Source of the DNA: G965276765 sp965276765
Lineage (GTDB): Bacteria > Actinomycetota > Acidimicrobiia > Acidimicrobiales > Palsa-688
Assembly (NCBI GenBank): GCA_965276765.1
Contig: OZ255627.1
Coordinates: forward strand, 2,852,001 to 2,916,000
Direction of reading: 5' to 3'
DNA: 64,000 bases
Numbering within the stretch: the first letter of the stretch is position 1; each line of letters starts with the position of its first letter. A program made the translations under genes and the position numbers. Below the pieces are notes generated by a model. That model made no database searches. It was given only the letters and a program-made list of their open reading frames with translations, and had not been told where the DNA came from. Below, in pieces: positions 24,081 to 36,736 of the stretch.

Positions 24081-25657
24081 GGCCGGAGTTTGCCATCCTC
24101 GTGAGGCTCGGTTGGTGCCCGGTCGTCGACGGGATTGAGGTCCTCGAGGCGCCGGCCGGCGGTCTCGGGGTAGAAGCGGACGATCAACACGATCAGGACC
24201 AGAGGACCGACGGCCATGATCGCCAGCGCGGGCCCGATGGTGCCGAAGGCCCCGGCCAGTACGCCGGTGACGCCGAGCCCGATGAGGCCGCCGCCGGCGG
24301 CGAGGATGGTCAGGACGCCGCCGGCCCGGCCGCGAAGCGATGAGGGAAACAGCTCGGCGCCGTAGACCGAAAGGGCGGGCACTACCGCATAGCCAAGGAA
24401 GCTGCCGGCGGTCATCCAGACGTAGAGGCCGGGGCCGTGGGTGAAGTACTGCACCAAGGTGGCGACGGTGCCGAGCCCGACGGCGACGACGGCGACTGGG
24501 CGGCGTCCCCTCGTGTCCGCCAGCCGGCCCCCGACGAGGGTGCCGACGCCGCCGACGGTCCCGGTGATCTGCTCGGCCAGGCTGATCCTTGTCGCCGACC
24601 AGTGGCGCTGGGTCCGCAGGTACTGGTTCTGCAACTGGCCGCCGGGGGCGTCGAACAGGGCGAAGAGGAGGGCGGCAGCTCCGAGCAGGACGAGCCGCCG
24701 GCGTTGGGCCACCGACATCGGCGCTCGGCGCGGTCGCGGCCCGTCGGAGGGCTGTGCGTCCCTTTGCCACCGTGCACTTTCGGGAAGGTGCCGGGCGCAG
24801 CTCGCCACGATGGGCATGGCGACGATGGCGAAGCCAAACAGCCAACGCCAGCCGCCGTCCCCGGCGCCGGCGACGGGGAGGGCGGCGAGCGCCACGCCTC
24901 CCCCTAACCCGAAGCACATGGCGATCAGCGCGAGGGCCCACGTCCTCGCTCCCTCCGGCATCTCTTCGACGGCCAGGATCCCGATGAGCACCTCCTGGGC
25001 GGTGACAGCGGAGGCGGCGGCGACCTGGGTCACGGTCAGGACGACGAGCGAGGGACTGGCGGCGCCAGCCGCGGTGAGGACGGCGCCGACGACGGTGCAG
25101 GCGAGCAGGAGACGACGCCGGCCGGTGCGATCGGAGCGGGCGAGCAGGCCGAGGGCGAGCACGGCGTTGACCTGGACGATGCCGAGGGCGATTCCCTGCC
25201 CACCGGTTCCCACACCGAAGTTGGCTCCCGCATAGGTCATCGCGGTCGGGAGCAGGTCGCCCAGATAGCCGCCGACGGCGCTCAGGAGGCAAAGTGAAGC
25301 GAGGGTCACCGCCGCCGTGTGCGGCAGGCGTTGCGGCGGGGCCCACCACGGCGAACGGCCGGCGGGGACCAACGCACCGAGGTTGGCTCGCATCGGTAGG
25401 GCAAAGAGCCAGGAGATGTACGGGACGCCAACCCTGAATCCGACGCGCTGGTCGACGGAGACCCGCCCGGCGTCGCCGGTGGGGGAGACGTCCACCGTGC
25501 GCAGGTAGGCGGCCAGCGGGCCGTCTGCCTGCTCGAAGCGGTACGTTCCGTACCCGTCCTCGTTCGGGGGTCGCTCGACGAGGCGTTCGAGGATGACACC
25601 GTCGCGGGGGGCGAGCAGCCGGTCGAGGTCTTCGACCGCGACGATCGCGCCTGGCAC
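24077..25657 (-). CDS. MFS transporter with N-terminal extension
   Basis: This protein is about 526 aa from GTG 25657. The first ~105 residues are hydrophilic (for example AVEDLDRLLAPRDGV and TYRFEQADGPLAAYL) and look like a soluble domain. Twelve hydrophobic segments follow, with MFS loop motifs GLLARSDRTGRRR (after helix 2-3) and GGRLADTRGRRPV (after helix 8-9). Substrate specificity cannot be read. The start is uncertain: no ATG is available and 25657 is the first GTG outside the upstream gene, leaving 47 bases after its stop. The gene ends in an ATGA overlap with the GNAT gene. Confidence 0.78.
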   Translation of the reverse strand: MPGAIVAVEDLDRLLAPRDGVILERLVERPPNEDGYGTYRFEQADGPLAAYLRTVDVSPTGDAGRVSVDQRVGFRVGVPYISWLFALPMRANLGALVPAGRSPWWAPPQRLPHTAAVTLASLCLLSAVGGYLGDLLPTAMTYAGANFGVGTGGQGIALGIVQVNAVLALGLLARSDRTGRRRLLLACTVVGAVLTAAGAASPSLVVLTVTQVAAASAVTAQEVLIGILAVEEMPEGARTWALALIAMCFGLGGGVALAALPVAGAGDGGWRWLFGFAIVAMPIVASCARHLPESARWQRDAQPSDGPRPRRAPMSVAQRRRLVLLGAAALLFALFDAPGGQLQNQYLRTQRHWSATRISLAEQITGTVGGVGTLVGGRLADTRGRRPVAVVAVGLGTVATLVQYFTHGPGLYVWMTAGSFLGYAVVPALSVYGAELFPSSLRGRAGGVLTILAAGGGLIGLGVTGVLAGAFGTIGPALAIMAVGPLVLIVLIVRFYPETAGRRLEDLNPVDDRAPTEPHEDGKLRP

Positions 25658-25704
25658 GGAGCGCTGCAGGGTGACGTCCTCGTCCGGCCCGGAGCCCGCC
25701 GGCG

Positions 25705-26862
25705 TTACCGGTAGCCGGTCAGCAGATGGGCGTAGGCCTCGGTGGCCTGGGCGAGCTGCACGACCGATACCCACTCGTTGCTCGTGTGCGCCTGGGCGAC
25801 CTCCCCGGGCCCGCATACGACGGCTGGGATGCCCGCCTGGTTGCGGACGAACCGGGCGTCGGTCGTGAAGGTCATGCCTATCGTCGGTGGCGGCGCACCG
25901 GTTGCCGCCCCGACGGCGCCGGCGACGACACCCACCCAGGCATCGTCGGCGGGCAGCTCGCTGGCCTCGGCGAAGACAACCACGTCGAGGTCGTAGTCGA
26001 GGTCGGCGGGGCCGGCCGCCTCGATCCTGGCCCGCAGCTCGGCGACGCTCGACTCCTCGGTGGCGCCCGGCAGGATCCTGCGGTCGATGCCGAGGCGGCA
26101 GGACTCGGCGACGGTGTTGATGCCGCTGCCCCCTTCGACCGTCCCGACGTTGGCGGATGGGCGGCCGAGAAGCGGATGCTCGCCGCCTTCGAAGTCGGCG
26201 GCGTGCACCGCCAAGGTGATGCCGGCGGCTCGCGCGATCGCCGACACGCCTTCGCGTGGCCGGCTTCCATGGCCGGGGATCCCGTGGACGGTCACGTGGG
26301 ACTGCAGCATCCCCCGTTCGGCGATGCAGAGCCCAAGTCCGGTCGGTTCCGGCACGAGGCAGGCGTCGCCGTTGATCAGCCCGGCCTCCAGCAGGGCCCT
26401 GGTCCCGAGCCCACCACCGACCTCTTCGTCCGCCACCAAGTGGAACACCACGTCACAGCTTGGGACATTCCCCGATGCTGCGACGACATCGAGGGCGCAG
26501 ATGGCCGCGGCGATGCCCCCCTTCATGTCGGCGCTGCCCCGCCCGTACAGCCGCCCGTCGATCACGGTCGGTGTGAACGGGTCGGTGTCCCACTGGTCCT
26601 CGCGGACCGGCACCACGTCGAGGTGACCGTTGATGATCAACGTGGGCCGGTCGCCGGGGCCTTCGGGGTGGGGGATGGTCGCGACGAGGGAGAGGCGGCC
26701 GGGCTCGGGCTCGATCTCCTGCCACGCCGGCTTGTGGTGGTCCAGGGCGTCCCTCACGATGCCGGCGATCTTGCGCTCGTCGCCCGGCGGGTTGCGGGTG
26801 TCGACGGCGACGAGTGCCGACGTCAGCTCCACGACCCGTTGGGCGTCTACCAGTGCTCGCAC
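25705..26862 (-). CDS. M20-family metallohydrolase (ArgE/DapE/ACY1 type)
   Basis: This 385-aa zinc hydrolase removes an acyl or amino-acyl group from an amino-acid derivative. It shows the first metal motif LIINGHLDVVPV with the catalytic Asp two residues after His, GRGSADMKGG with the shared metal Asp, and VADEEVGGGLG with the catalytic Glu pair. The dimerisation domain and the final metal His (AQAHTSNEWV) are present. It could be an acetylornithine deacetylase or succinyl-diaminopimelate desuccinylase, but there are no arg or dap genes nearby and many M20 proteins have other substrates. GTG 26862 has a -10-like TAGGCT 7 bases upstream, divergent from meaB. Confidence 0.85.
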   Translation of the reverse strand: MRALVDAQRVVELTSALVAVDTRNPPGDERKIAGIVRDALDHHKPAWQEIEPEPGRLSLVATIPHPEGPGDRPTLIINGHLDVVPVREDQWDTDPFTPTVIDGRLYGRGSADMKGGIAAAICALDVVAASGNVPSCDVVFHLVADEEVGGGLGTRALLEAGLINGDACLVPEPTGLGLCIAERGMLQSHVTVHGIPGHGSRPREGVSAIARAAGITLAVHAADFEGGEHPLLGRPSANVGTVEGGSGINTVAESCRLGIDRRILPGATEESSVAELRARIEAAGPADLDYDLDVVVFAEASELPADDAWVGVVAGAVGAATGAPPPTIGMTFTTDARFVRNQAGIPAVVCGPGEVAQAHTSNEWVSVVQLAQATEAYAHLLTGYR

Positions 26863-26869
26863 CGGCCCC

Positions 26870-26875
26870 AGCCTA
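26870..26875 (-). promoter_or_regulatory. -10 hexamer of the leaderless M20-hydrolase promoter
   Basis: Minus-strand TAGGCT, then 7 bases, then GTG 26862. It is back to back with the ATACTT hexamer used by the meaB side. Confidence 0.5.
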
Positions 26876-26914
26876 CGGTCCCGGGGATTTCCGGTCGGAC
26901 CGGGCTCGGCGGGC

Positions 26915-26920
26915 ATACTT
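26915..26920 (+). promoter_or_regulatory. -10 hexamer of the meaB leader/meaB promoter
   Basis: ATACTT (or TACTTG one base on) lies 7 bases before GTG 26928, which opens a 12-codon mini-ORF ending on the meaB start. Confidence 0.5.
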
Positions 26921-26927
26921 GGCCGTC

Positions 26928-26966
26928 GTGGCCCACCGACAAAGACCGGCGACCCGGCGTGCGTAG
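26928..26966 (+). CDS. Leaderless 12-codon mini-ORF overlapping meaB start
   Basis: GTG 26928 opens VAHRQRPATRRA and stops at TAG 26964-26966, five bases inside meaB, whose GTG is at 26959. A -10-like hexamer sits 7 bases before it and meaB itself has no Shine-Dalgarno, so ribosomes finishing this peptide could reinitiate on meaB. The Arg-rich content is unremarkable for GC-rich sequence. The same layout recurs before the HAD gene and the GT4-GtrA gene. Confidence 0.45.
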   Translation: MAHRQRPATRRA

Positions 26967-27930
26967 TCGCGACCCACAGGTCCTCATCGAGCAGGCCACG
27001 GCGGGGGACCGGGGGGCCACCGGCCGGCTCATCTCGCTGGTGGAGCGGGGAGGACCGGCCGCTCGCGAGACGGCCCGGCTGACGTACGGGCCGAGCGCGG
27101 CGATGCGAAGGGTCGTCGGCGTGACCGGCGCGCCGGGCGCCGGCAAATCCACGCTCACCGACCGGATGATCACCGAGGCCCGCGGCGACGGCCCCGTCGG
27201 CGTCCTTGCCGTCGACCCCTCGTCACCGTTCACCGGCGGGGCCATCCTCGGCGACCGGGTGCGCATGGGAGACCATGCCGGCGACGACGGCGTGTTCATC
27301 AGGTCGATGGCCACCAGAGGCCACATCGGTGGGCTTTCCCTGGCCGTGCCCGAGGCGATCAGGGCGCTCGGCGCCGTCGGCATGAGCACGGTCATCGTGG
27401 AGACGGTCGGGGTGGGGCAGGTCGAGGTGGAGATCGCCGGCGCCGCCGATACAACCGTCGTCGTCGTCAACCCCGGGTGGGGAGACAGCGTTCAGGCCAA
27501 CAAGGCCGGCCTGCTGGAGATCGCCGACGTGCTCGTCGTCAACAAGGCCGACCGGCCCGGCGCGGCCGAGACCCGTCGCGACCTCGAAGACATGCTCGAC
27601 GCCGCGCCGGCCATGGGTGACTGGCGGCCTCCCGTCGTACTCACGACCGCCGCGATCGGTGAAGGAGTGTCTGAGCTGTGGGCCGCCGTCGTGGGCCACG
27701 AGACGTCCCTCGGGTCGAGCGGAGAGCTCGAGCGCCGCCGGGGGCGCCGCCTCATCGACGAGCTGGGGCGGGTGCTCGTGCGCCGGCTGACCGACGACGC
27801 GCGCAATGTGGCCGGAGGCGAGGCCTACGAGCGGCTCGCTGCGGCCGTTGTCGCCCACGAGCTCGACCCGTACGCCGCCGCCGTCGAGCTCCTCCGTGCC
27901 ATCGGTGTCCGCGGCGATCGGGCCGAGTAG
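26959..27930 (+). CDS. meaB: MeaB/ArgK-family GTPase (methylmalonyl-CoA mutase chaperone)
   Basis: This 323-aa G3E-family P-loop GTPase protects and reloads adenosylcobalamin in methylmalonyl-CoA mutase or a related acyl-CoA mutase. The P-loop GAPGAGKST holds K63; downstream come AVDPSSPFTGGAILGDR with the metal residues, IVETVGVGQVE and the guanine-specificity motif VVNKADRPGA. Length is normal. GTG 26959 gives the conserved start DPQVLIEQATAGD. No mutase gene lies in the window, but an enoyl-CoA hydratase follows, so short-chain acyl-CoA metabolism is a plausible setting. Confidence 0.92.
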   Translation: MRSRDPQVLIEQATAGDRGATGRLISLVERGGPAARETARLTYGPSAAMRRVVGVTGAPGAGKSTLTDRMITEARGDGPVGVLAVDPSSPFTGGAILGDRVRMGDHAGDDGVFIRSMATRGHIGGLSLAVPEAIRALGAVGMSTVIVETVGVGQVEVEIAGAADTTVVVVNPGWGDSVQANKAGLLEIADVLVVNKADRPGAAETRRDLEDMLDAAPAMGDWRPPVVLTTAAIGEGVSELWAAVVGHETSLGSSGELERRRGRRLIDELGRVLVRRLTDDARNVAGGEAYERLAAAVVAHELDPYAAAVELLRAIGVRGDRAE

Positions 27931-27940
27931 GCGCCGCGAC

Positions 27941-27946
27941 TACCTT
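27941..27946 (+). promoter_or_regulatory. -10 hexamer of leaderless enoyl-CoA hydratase promoter
   Basis: TACCTT lies 7 bases before GTG 27954, within the 23 bases between meaB and the hydratase gene, so the hydratase may be transcribed on its own as well as from upstream. Confidence 0.45.
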
Positions 27947-27953
27947 CGGGCCG

Positions 27954-28730
27954 GTGCCCGACCGGTTCATCAATGTGGAGCGCCGACCCGACGGGGTCGC
28001 CCTCGTCACCCTCGACCGCCCCAAGGCCAACGCCCTCTCGGTGGGACTGCTCGCCGAGCTCGAGGCGGCCATCGCCGCCCTCGGCGCCGATCCGCCCGGC
28101 GCCGTGGTCGTCTGGGGCGGACCGCGGATCTTCGCCGCCGGCGCCGACATCGCCGACTTCGGCGGCCCCGAAGACGCCGCCGTCTACGCCGCCCATTTTC
28201 GGGCGACCTTCGACCGGCTGACGGCGCTGCCCCGCGTGGTGATCGCCGCCGTCTGCGGCTACGCCTTGGGCGGGGGTTGCGAGCTGGCCCTCGCCTGCGA
28301 CCTCCGGGTCGTAGCCGACACGGCCAAGCTCGGCCAGCCGGAGATCCTCCTCGGGATCATCCCGGGAGCGGGCGGGACCCAACGTCTCACCCGTCTCGTC
28401 GGCCCGGCCCGGGCCAAGGACCTTGTCCTCACCGGTCGCCAGATCGGCGCGGATGAGGCGGAGCGCATCGGCCTCGCCGACCGGGTGGTGCCGCCCGGCG
28501 AGACCCTCGACGTCGCCATCGACCTGGCCGCCGGCCTGGCCAAGGGCCCCCTCCTGGCCGAGGCGTCGGCCAAGGCCGCCATCGATCGCGGCCTCGAAGG
28601 AACGCTCGCCGAGGGGCTCGACCTCGAGACGGAGCTCTTCGTCGACGCCTTCCGCACCGAGGACGCCGTGACCGGAGTGGCGTCGTTTCTCGAGCACGGC
28701 CCGGGGCGGGCCACCTTCAAGGGCCGCTGA
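27954..28730 (+). CDS. Enoyl-CoA hydratase/isomerase family protein
   Basis: This 258-aa crotonase-fold enzyme probably hydrates a 2-enoyl-CoA in fatty-acid or amino-acid breakdown. It has the CoA and oxyanion-hole segments IFAAGADIADF and ALGGGCELALACDLRV, the catalytic Glu region LGQPEILLGIIPGAGGTQRL with both Glu and the GAGGTQ signature, and the usual C-terminal helices. Length is normal. GTG 27954 was chosen for the conserved RFINVERRPDGVALVTLDRP start and the -10-like hexamer 7 bases upstream. Substrate chain length cannot be read from the sequence. Confidence 0.92.
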   Translation: MPDRFINVERRPDGVALVTLDRPKANALSVGLLAELEAAIAALGADPPGAVVVWGGPRIFAAGADIADFGGPEDAAVYAAHFRATFDRLTALPRVVIAAVCGYALGGGCELALACDLRVVADTAKLGQPEILLGIIPGAGGTQRLTRLVGPARAKDLVLTGRQIGADEAERIGLADRVVPPGETLDVAIDLAAGLAKGPLLAEASAKAAIDRGLEGTLAEGLDLETELFVDAFRTEDAVTGVASFLEHGPGRATFKGR

Positions 28731-28769
28731 GGGGCTGCGGAGAAACACCTGACGCCTGAGGCAGCCCCT
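28730..28769. terminator. Possible hairpin at the 3' end of the hydratase gene
   Basis: AGGGGCTGC (28730-28738) and GCAGCCCCT (28761-28769) form a 9-bp stem with a 22-base loop, starting at the last base of the stop codon. There is no T-run, so it is not a standard intrinsic terminator; it could stabilise or end transcripts in this convergent region. Confidence 0.35.
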
Positions 28770-28883
28770 ACAGGGGCGGGAAGCGGCGCTCGGGCCGCTC
28801 GCCGTGCTCGAAGACCTGGGCGGCGGGACCACCAGGTCGTCGATGCGGCTCCTGAGCTGCTCTGGGGTCGTGAGGTCGGTCAC
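28768..28883 (-). pseudogene. Possible short frameshifted ORF
   Basis: From GTG 28883 the minus strand reads VTDLTTPEQLRSRIDDLVV. Shifting one frame within the CCCGCCGCCC run gives PAAQVFEHGERPERRFPPL and a stop at 28768-28770. Each half looks like protein, and the joined ~39 residues look more like one small protein than either frame alone. CAGACT sits 6 bases before the GTG. It is either a decayed small gene, a base error in a C/G run, or chance. No family is recognised. The remaining bases to glgP (28884-28967) hold nothing identifiable. Confidence 0.3.
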
Positions 28884-28967
28884 GCCCCCAGTCTGGCTTG
28901 CCCGGCGCTGGCGCCGGCGCGCCTGACCGCGAACGCTGCGGGACGTGACGGCCAACATACGGTGCCC

Positions 28968-31505
28968 TCAGGCCCAGGAGACGCAGCCCATCTCGACGGC
29001 CACGACGAGGTCGGGATGGGCGGGGACGATGCGTACCGTGTAGCCCACACGTCCGGCGTGCTCGCAGACGAAGCGACCCGAGTAGCACAGCGTCGACGAC
29101 GAGGTGCTCGGGCCCGCCAGGTTCATGGTGACGACGGAGGTCGCGGTCAGCTCGTCGTTGACGGCAACCTGGCCGTGCAAAAGCTCCACGGCGACGTCGT
29201 CGGCCGACAGCCGTCCGAGCGACACCTCGGCGGACACCTCACGGACGGCGCCGAGGTCGACGGCGGCGTTCCCCTGGTCGTGGTGGACCTCGACGATCGA
29301 TACGTCGGGCCAGGCCGCCGTCACCCTCTGCTTCCAGGCCGCAAGCTTTCTCGCCGGGGCGTAGGAGTCCTCGCTCATCCGGTCGGCGCGAGCCGCGATC
29401 GGCTCGTACATCTCGACGACGTAGTCGCGAACCATACGCGCCGCCAGCACCTTCGGGCCGAGCGACCGCAGCGACCCCTTGATGCGATGCACCCACTCCC
29501 TGGGGAAGCGGCCGCCGCGCCGGTCGTAGAAGAGGGGGACGACCTGGCGCTCGAGGATCTCGAAGAGGTTGTCGGCCTCGATCTCGTCCCGTCGGGCGAT
29601 GTCGCCTTGGGACTCGGCCGAAGGGATGGCCCAACCGTTGGTCCCGTTGAACATCTCATCCCACCAGCCGTCGAGGACCGAGCAATTGAGCGCGCCGTTG
29701 AGGGCGGCCTTCTCCCCGCTCGTCCCGCTCGCTTCCATCGGCCGCCGGGGCGTGTTCAACCAGACGTCGCTGCCCTGGCACAGGGCCCGGGCCACAGAGA
29801 TGTCGTAATCCTCGACGAAGGTGATCCGGTGGCGCACCGCCGGATCACGCGAGAAGCTCACGAGCTTGCTGATCATCTCCTTGCCCAGCTCGTCGGCCGG
29901 ATGGGCCTTGCCGGCGAACACGAGCTGCATGGGGCGTTGCTCGTCGAGGAGCAGGGTCCTCAGCCGATCGGGTTGTGACAGGAGCAGGGTGGCGCGTTTG
30001 TAGGAGGCGAAACGCCGGGCAAACCCGACGATCAGATACCGAGGGTCGAGCACCTCGTCGGTCCAGGGGGTGTCGGTCACGGGGACACCCGACTGGGCGA
30101 GCGACTTCTTGAGCCGTTCGCGCACGACCGTGACGAGCACCTCCCTCCCCTGCTCCCTGACCCTCCATACCTCGTCGTCGCGCGCGTCGTCGATTCCGGC
30201 CCACTCCTCGGCGCCGGCCTCGTCCCACGCCGGCGAGACGTACTTGGAGAGGAGCTCGTTCATCTCCGACGACACCCAGGTCCGGCCGTGCACCCCGTTG
30301 GTCACCGAGGTGATCGGGGTCTCGTCCGCTGGCACCGGCGGCCACAGGGCCTGGAACATCTCCCGGCTCGTGCGGCCGTGGAGGGTGGCCACGCCATTTG
30401 ATCGTCCCGCCAGCCGCAGCCCCATCACGGCCATGTTGAACGGCTCGTGGGCCGCGTCACCGGGGAAATGCCCGAGGTCCATGAGCGTGTCGATCCCGAC
30501 GCCGACCTCGTCGGCCCAGCGTGCGAAGTACCGCTCCATCAGCTCCCTCGGGAACCGATCGATGCCGGCTGGGACCGGCGTGTGGGTCGTGAAGATGGTC
30601 CCGGCCCGCACCGTCTCGATGGCCTCGGGCCAGCGCAGGCCTTCGACGGTGACCAGCCGGCGGATGCGCTCAAGGCCGAGGAACCCGGCGTGGCCCTCGT
30701 TGGTGTGGAACACCTGGGTCTCTGCGCCCACGGCCTCGAGGGCCCGGACGCCGCCGACGCCGAGAAGGATCTCCTGGCGGATCCGATGCTCGGTGCCGCC
30801 GCCGTAGAGGCGATCGGTGACCGCCCGCAACGAGTCGGTGTTGGCGTCCACGTCGGCGTCGAGCAGGTAAAGCCTCACCCGGCCGACCTCGGCCAACCAG
30901 ATCTGGGCATCGAGGACCTCGTCGCCGAGCTCGACGGAGACCTTCACCCCTTCCACCAGCCGCAGGGCCATGCTGTGGGGGTCGAGCAGCGGGTAGCGCT
31001 CCTCCTGCCAGCCGTCGCCGTTCAGGTACTGGCGGAAGTACCCCATGCGGTACATGAGGCCGACGCCGACGAGGGGCACGCCGAGCCCGCTGGCCGCCTT
31101 CAGGTGGTCTCCGGCGAGTACGCCGAGGCCGCCGGAGTACTGCGGCAGGGCCTCGGCGATACCGAACTCGGGCGAGAAGTACGAGACGGCCCGCAGGGGA
31201 CTGTGCCCCCGGTTTTGGAACCACCGGGCCGCGGCCCGGTATCGGCGCAGCTCGTCATGCATCTCACCGAGAAATCCGAGGAATGCAGGGTCGGCGGCCA
31301 GCGCCTCGAGACGGCGGCGGCCCACGAGACCGAGCAGCCGCACCGGGTCGTGAAACGAGAGCTCCCAGATCTGGGGGTCGACCCAGCGGAACAGGTCGCG
31401 GCTGCGCTCGTCCCACGACCACCGCAGGTTGAACGCCAGGTCGTGGAGGGGAGCCAGGGGCTCGGGGAGCCGGGCGCGGACGGAGAAGCTGCGGAGGGCC
31501 CTCAT
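28968..31505 (-). CDS. glgP: Alpha-glucan phosphorylase
   Basis: This 845-aa GT35 enzyme releases glucose-1-phosphate from the non-reducing ends of alpha-1,4-glucan. It is the actinobacterial/archaeal-type phosphorylase (N-terminus RLPEPLAPLHDLAFNLRWSW) rather than the GlgP of enterobacteria. The YFSPEFGIAEALPQYSGGLG segment, HTNEGHAGF and the PLP-site region EASGTSGEKAALNGAL with its lysine are present. ATG 31505 has TACGGT 8 bases upstream. It is divergent from glgE-treS-mak across 66 bases, so synthesis and breakdown of glucan are controlled from one small region. Confidence 0.95.
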   Translation of the reverse strand: MRALRSFSVRARLPEPLAPLHDLAFNLRWSWDERSRDLFRWVDPQIWELSFHDPVRLLGLVGRRRLEALAADPAFLGFLGEMHDELRRYRAAARWFQNRGHSPLRAVSYFSPEFGIAEALPQYSGGLGVLAGDHLKAASGLGVPLVGVGLMYRMGYFRQYLNGDGWQEERYPLLDPHSMALRLVEGVKVSVELGDEVLDAQIWLAEVGRVRLYLLDADVDANTDSLRAVTDRLYGGGTEHRIRQEILLGVGGVRALEAVGAETQVFHTNEGHAGFLGLERIRRLVTVEGLRWPEAIETVRAGTIFTTHTPVPAGIDRFPRELMERYFARWADEVGVGIDTLMDLGHFPGDAAHEPFNMAVMGLRLAGRSNGVATLHGRTSREMFQALWPPVPADETPITSVTNGVHGRTWVSSEMNELLSKYVSPAWDEAGAEEWAGIDDARDDEVWRVREQGREVLVTVVRERLKKSLAQSGVPVTDTPWTDEVLDPRYLIVGFARRFASYKRATLLLSQPDRLRTLLLDEQRPMQLVFAGKAHPADELGKEMISKLVSFSRDPAVRHRITFVEDYDISVARALCQGSDVWLNTPRRPMEASGTSGEKAALNGALNCSVLDGWWDEMFNGTNGWAIPSAESQGDIARRDEIEADNLFEILERQVVPLFYDRRGGRFPREWVHRIKGSLRSLGPKVLAARMVRDYVVEMYEPIAARADRMSEDSYAPARKLAAWKQRVTAAWPDVSIVEVHHDQGNAAVDLGAVREVSAEVSLGRLSADDVAVELLHGQVAVNDELTATSVVTMNLAGPSTSSSTLCYSGRFVCEHAGRVGYTVRIVPAHPDLVVAVEMGCVSWA

Positions 31506-31513
31506 CGCCGCTC

Positions 31514-31519
31514 ACCGTA
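31514..31519 (-). promoter_or_regulatory. -10 hexamer of leaderless glgP promoter
   Basis: Minus-strand TACGGT followed by 8 bases and ATG 31505. The matching hexamer for glgE lies 40 bases away on the other strand. Confidence 0.5.
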
Positions 31520-31558
31520 CAGGGAGCCGGGGCGCGCAGGCTCTCCTCCGTCCGTGAG

Positions 31559-31564
31559 TAGCGT
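31559..31564 (+). promoter_or_regulatory. -10 hexamer of leaderless glgE promoter
   Basis: TAGCGT lies 7 bases before GTG 31572, with no Shine-Dalgarno sequence between. It would drive glgE-treS-mak. Confidence 0.55.
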
Positions 31565-31571
31565 TGGCGTC

Positions 31572-35255
<3,684 letters not shown>

Positions 35256-35269
<14 letters not shown>

Positions 35270-36635
35270 CCTCCCCGCCGGCCTCGTCGACCTCCTCGGT
35301 CCCTACCTCAGCCGGCAGCGCTGGTACGCCGGCGCCACGGCCCCGAGCGCAGGTGGGCTCCGCGTCGTCTCGGCGCGCGAGCTGGCCCCGACGGGCGAAG
35401 GCGCTCGCCACCTCCACTGGGCCGTCGTCGAAGCCGAGGGCGAGCGCTACCAGCTTCTCGTCGGCGAGCGCCTGCCCGGGGATGCCGCCGAGTTTCTGAA
35501 CGGAAACGAACGCGCCTTCATCGGGGCCGTCGACTCCGCCTACTTCTACGACGCCACCCTCGACCCCGAGCTGTGCCTGAAGCTCTTCGGGGTCATCACC
35601 GCCGGCACGCAGCTCGCCGATCGAGTCCGGCCCATAAGCGCCGAGCAGTCCAACACCTCGCTCGTCTTCGACGAACGCATCATCGTCAAGGTCTACCGGC
35701 GCCTGAGCGCCGGCTCCAACCCGGACGTGGAGGTGACCAACGGTCTCAGCCGGGTCGGCTTCGCTCACGTGGCGGCGCCATACGCAACGTGGCGCGAGGA
35801 CGGGGTCGACCTGGCCTTCGCCCAGGAGTACCTGGTCGGCGGGACGGAGGGTTGGGCGCTGGCCCAGACCTCGTTGCGAGATTTCTACAACTCCGACGGC
35901 GATGACCCGGCCCACGCCGGGGGTGACTTCTCGGGCGAGGCCCAGCGGCTTGGGCGGGTCACGGCTGAGCTGCACACCGCCATGCGGACCGTTTGGGGCG
36001 CAGAAGCCCACCGTCTCGCCGAGGGTGACTGGGGACGCCTCGTCGGTGACATCGAGGCCCGGTTGCGGGCAGCGAGAGGCGCCGGGTCGGAAGTGGATGC
36101 GGCTCCGTCGGCCCCCGCAGCGGGCCGTGCCGACGACCGGGTCGACGAGCTGCTCCGGCGGCTGCGCGCCGTGGACGACCCGGGGCCGGCCCAGCGGCTC
36201 CACGGCGACTACCACCTCGGACAGGTGATGCGCACCGACGCCGGCTGGTACATCCTCGACTTCGAAGGAGAGCCGGCCCGTCCTATCGAGCAGCGCCTGA
36301 TCCCGGCGTCGCCACTCAAGGACGTAGCCGGGATGCTGCGCTCGCTGGACTACGCGGCCCGCTTCGCCGTCGGCGAGCGCACGGCGTCGACGGCGGCGGT
36401 CGACGAACGCGCCGGCGCATGGGAGCGGCACAACCGGGATGCCTTCGTTGCCGGTTACCTCTCCTTCGCCGACGCCGAAGAGCTGCTCCCTGCCCAACCC
36501 GATCGCCGGCTCGTGCTCGCCGCCTACGAGCTCGACAAAGCCCTTTACGAGCTGGCCTACGAACGGGGCTACCGGCCGGCGTGGATGTCGATCCCGGCCG
36601 GGGCCATCGATCGGATCGTCTCCCGGGTCACCTGA
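35256..36635 (+). CDS. mak: Maltokinase
   Basis: This enzyme (459 aa; also called Pep2) phosphorylates maltose to alpha-maltose-1-phosphate with ATP, providing the GlgE substrate. It has a eukaryotic-kinase-like fold. The N-terminal cap is recognisable (YLSRQRWYAGA), the ATP lysine lies in RIIVKVYRRL, and the catalytic loop is RLHGDYHLGQVM with the metal-binding ILDFEGEPARP. ATG 35256 overlaps the end of treS by 14 bases. A low-complexity segment at ~275-295 is Ala/Ser-rich. In some actinobacteria mak is fused to treS; here they are separate, overlapping genes. Confidence 0.94.
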
Positions 36636-36736
36636 GGTGAATGCCCGATGGCATCGGGACCGACGGGAGCCGGCGCGGAGGCGTACATCTGTGGCGATCC
36701 CCCTCGCCGGCCTCGCCCGTGGCCCACGATGGTGCT

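Noticed and set aside
36644..36658. Palindrome CCCGATGGCATCGGG after mak as a terminator
   Set aside because: The palindrome has almost no loop and no T-run follows; it may be an operator or chance.
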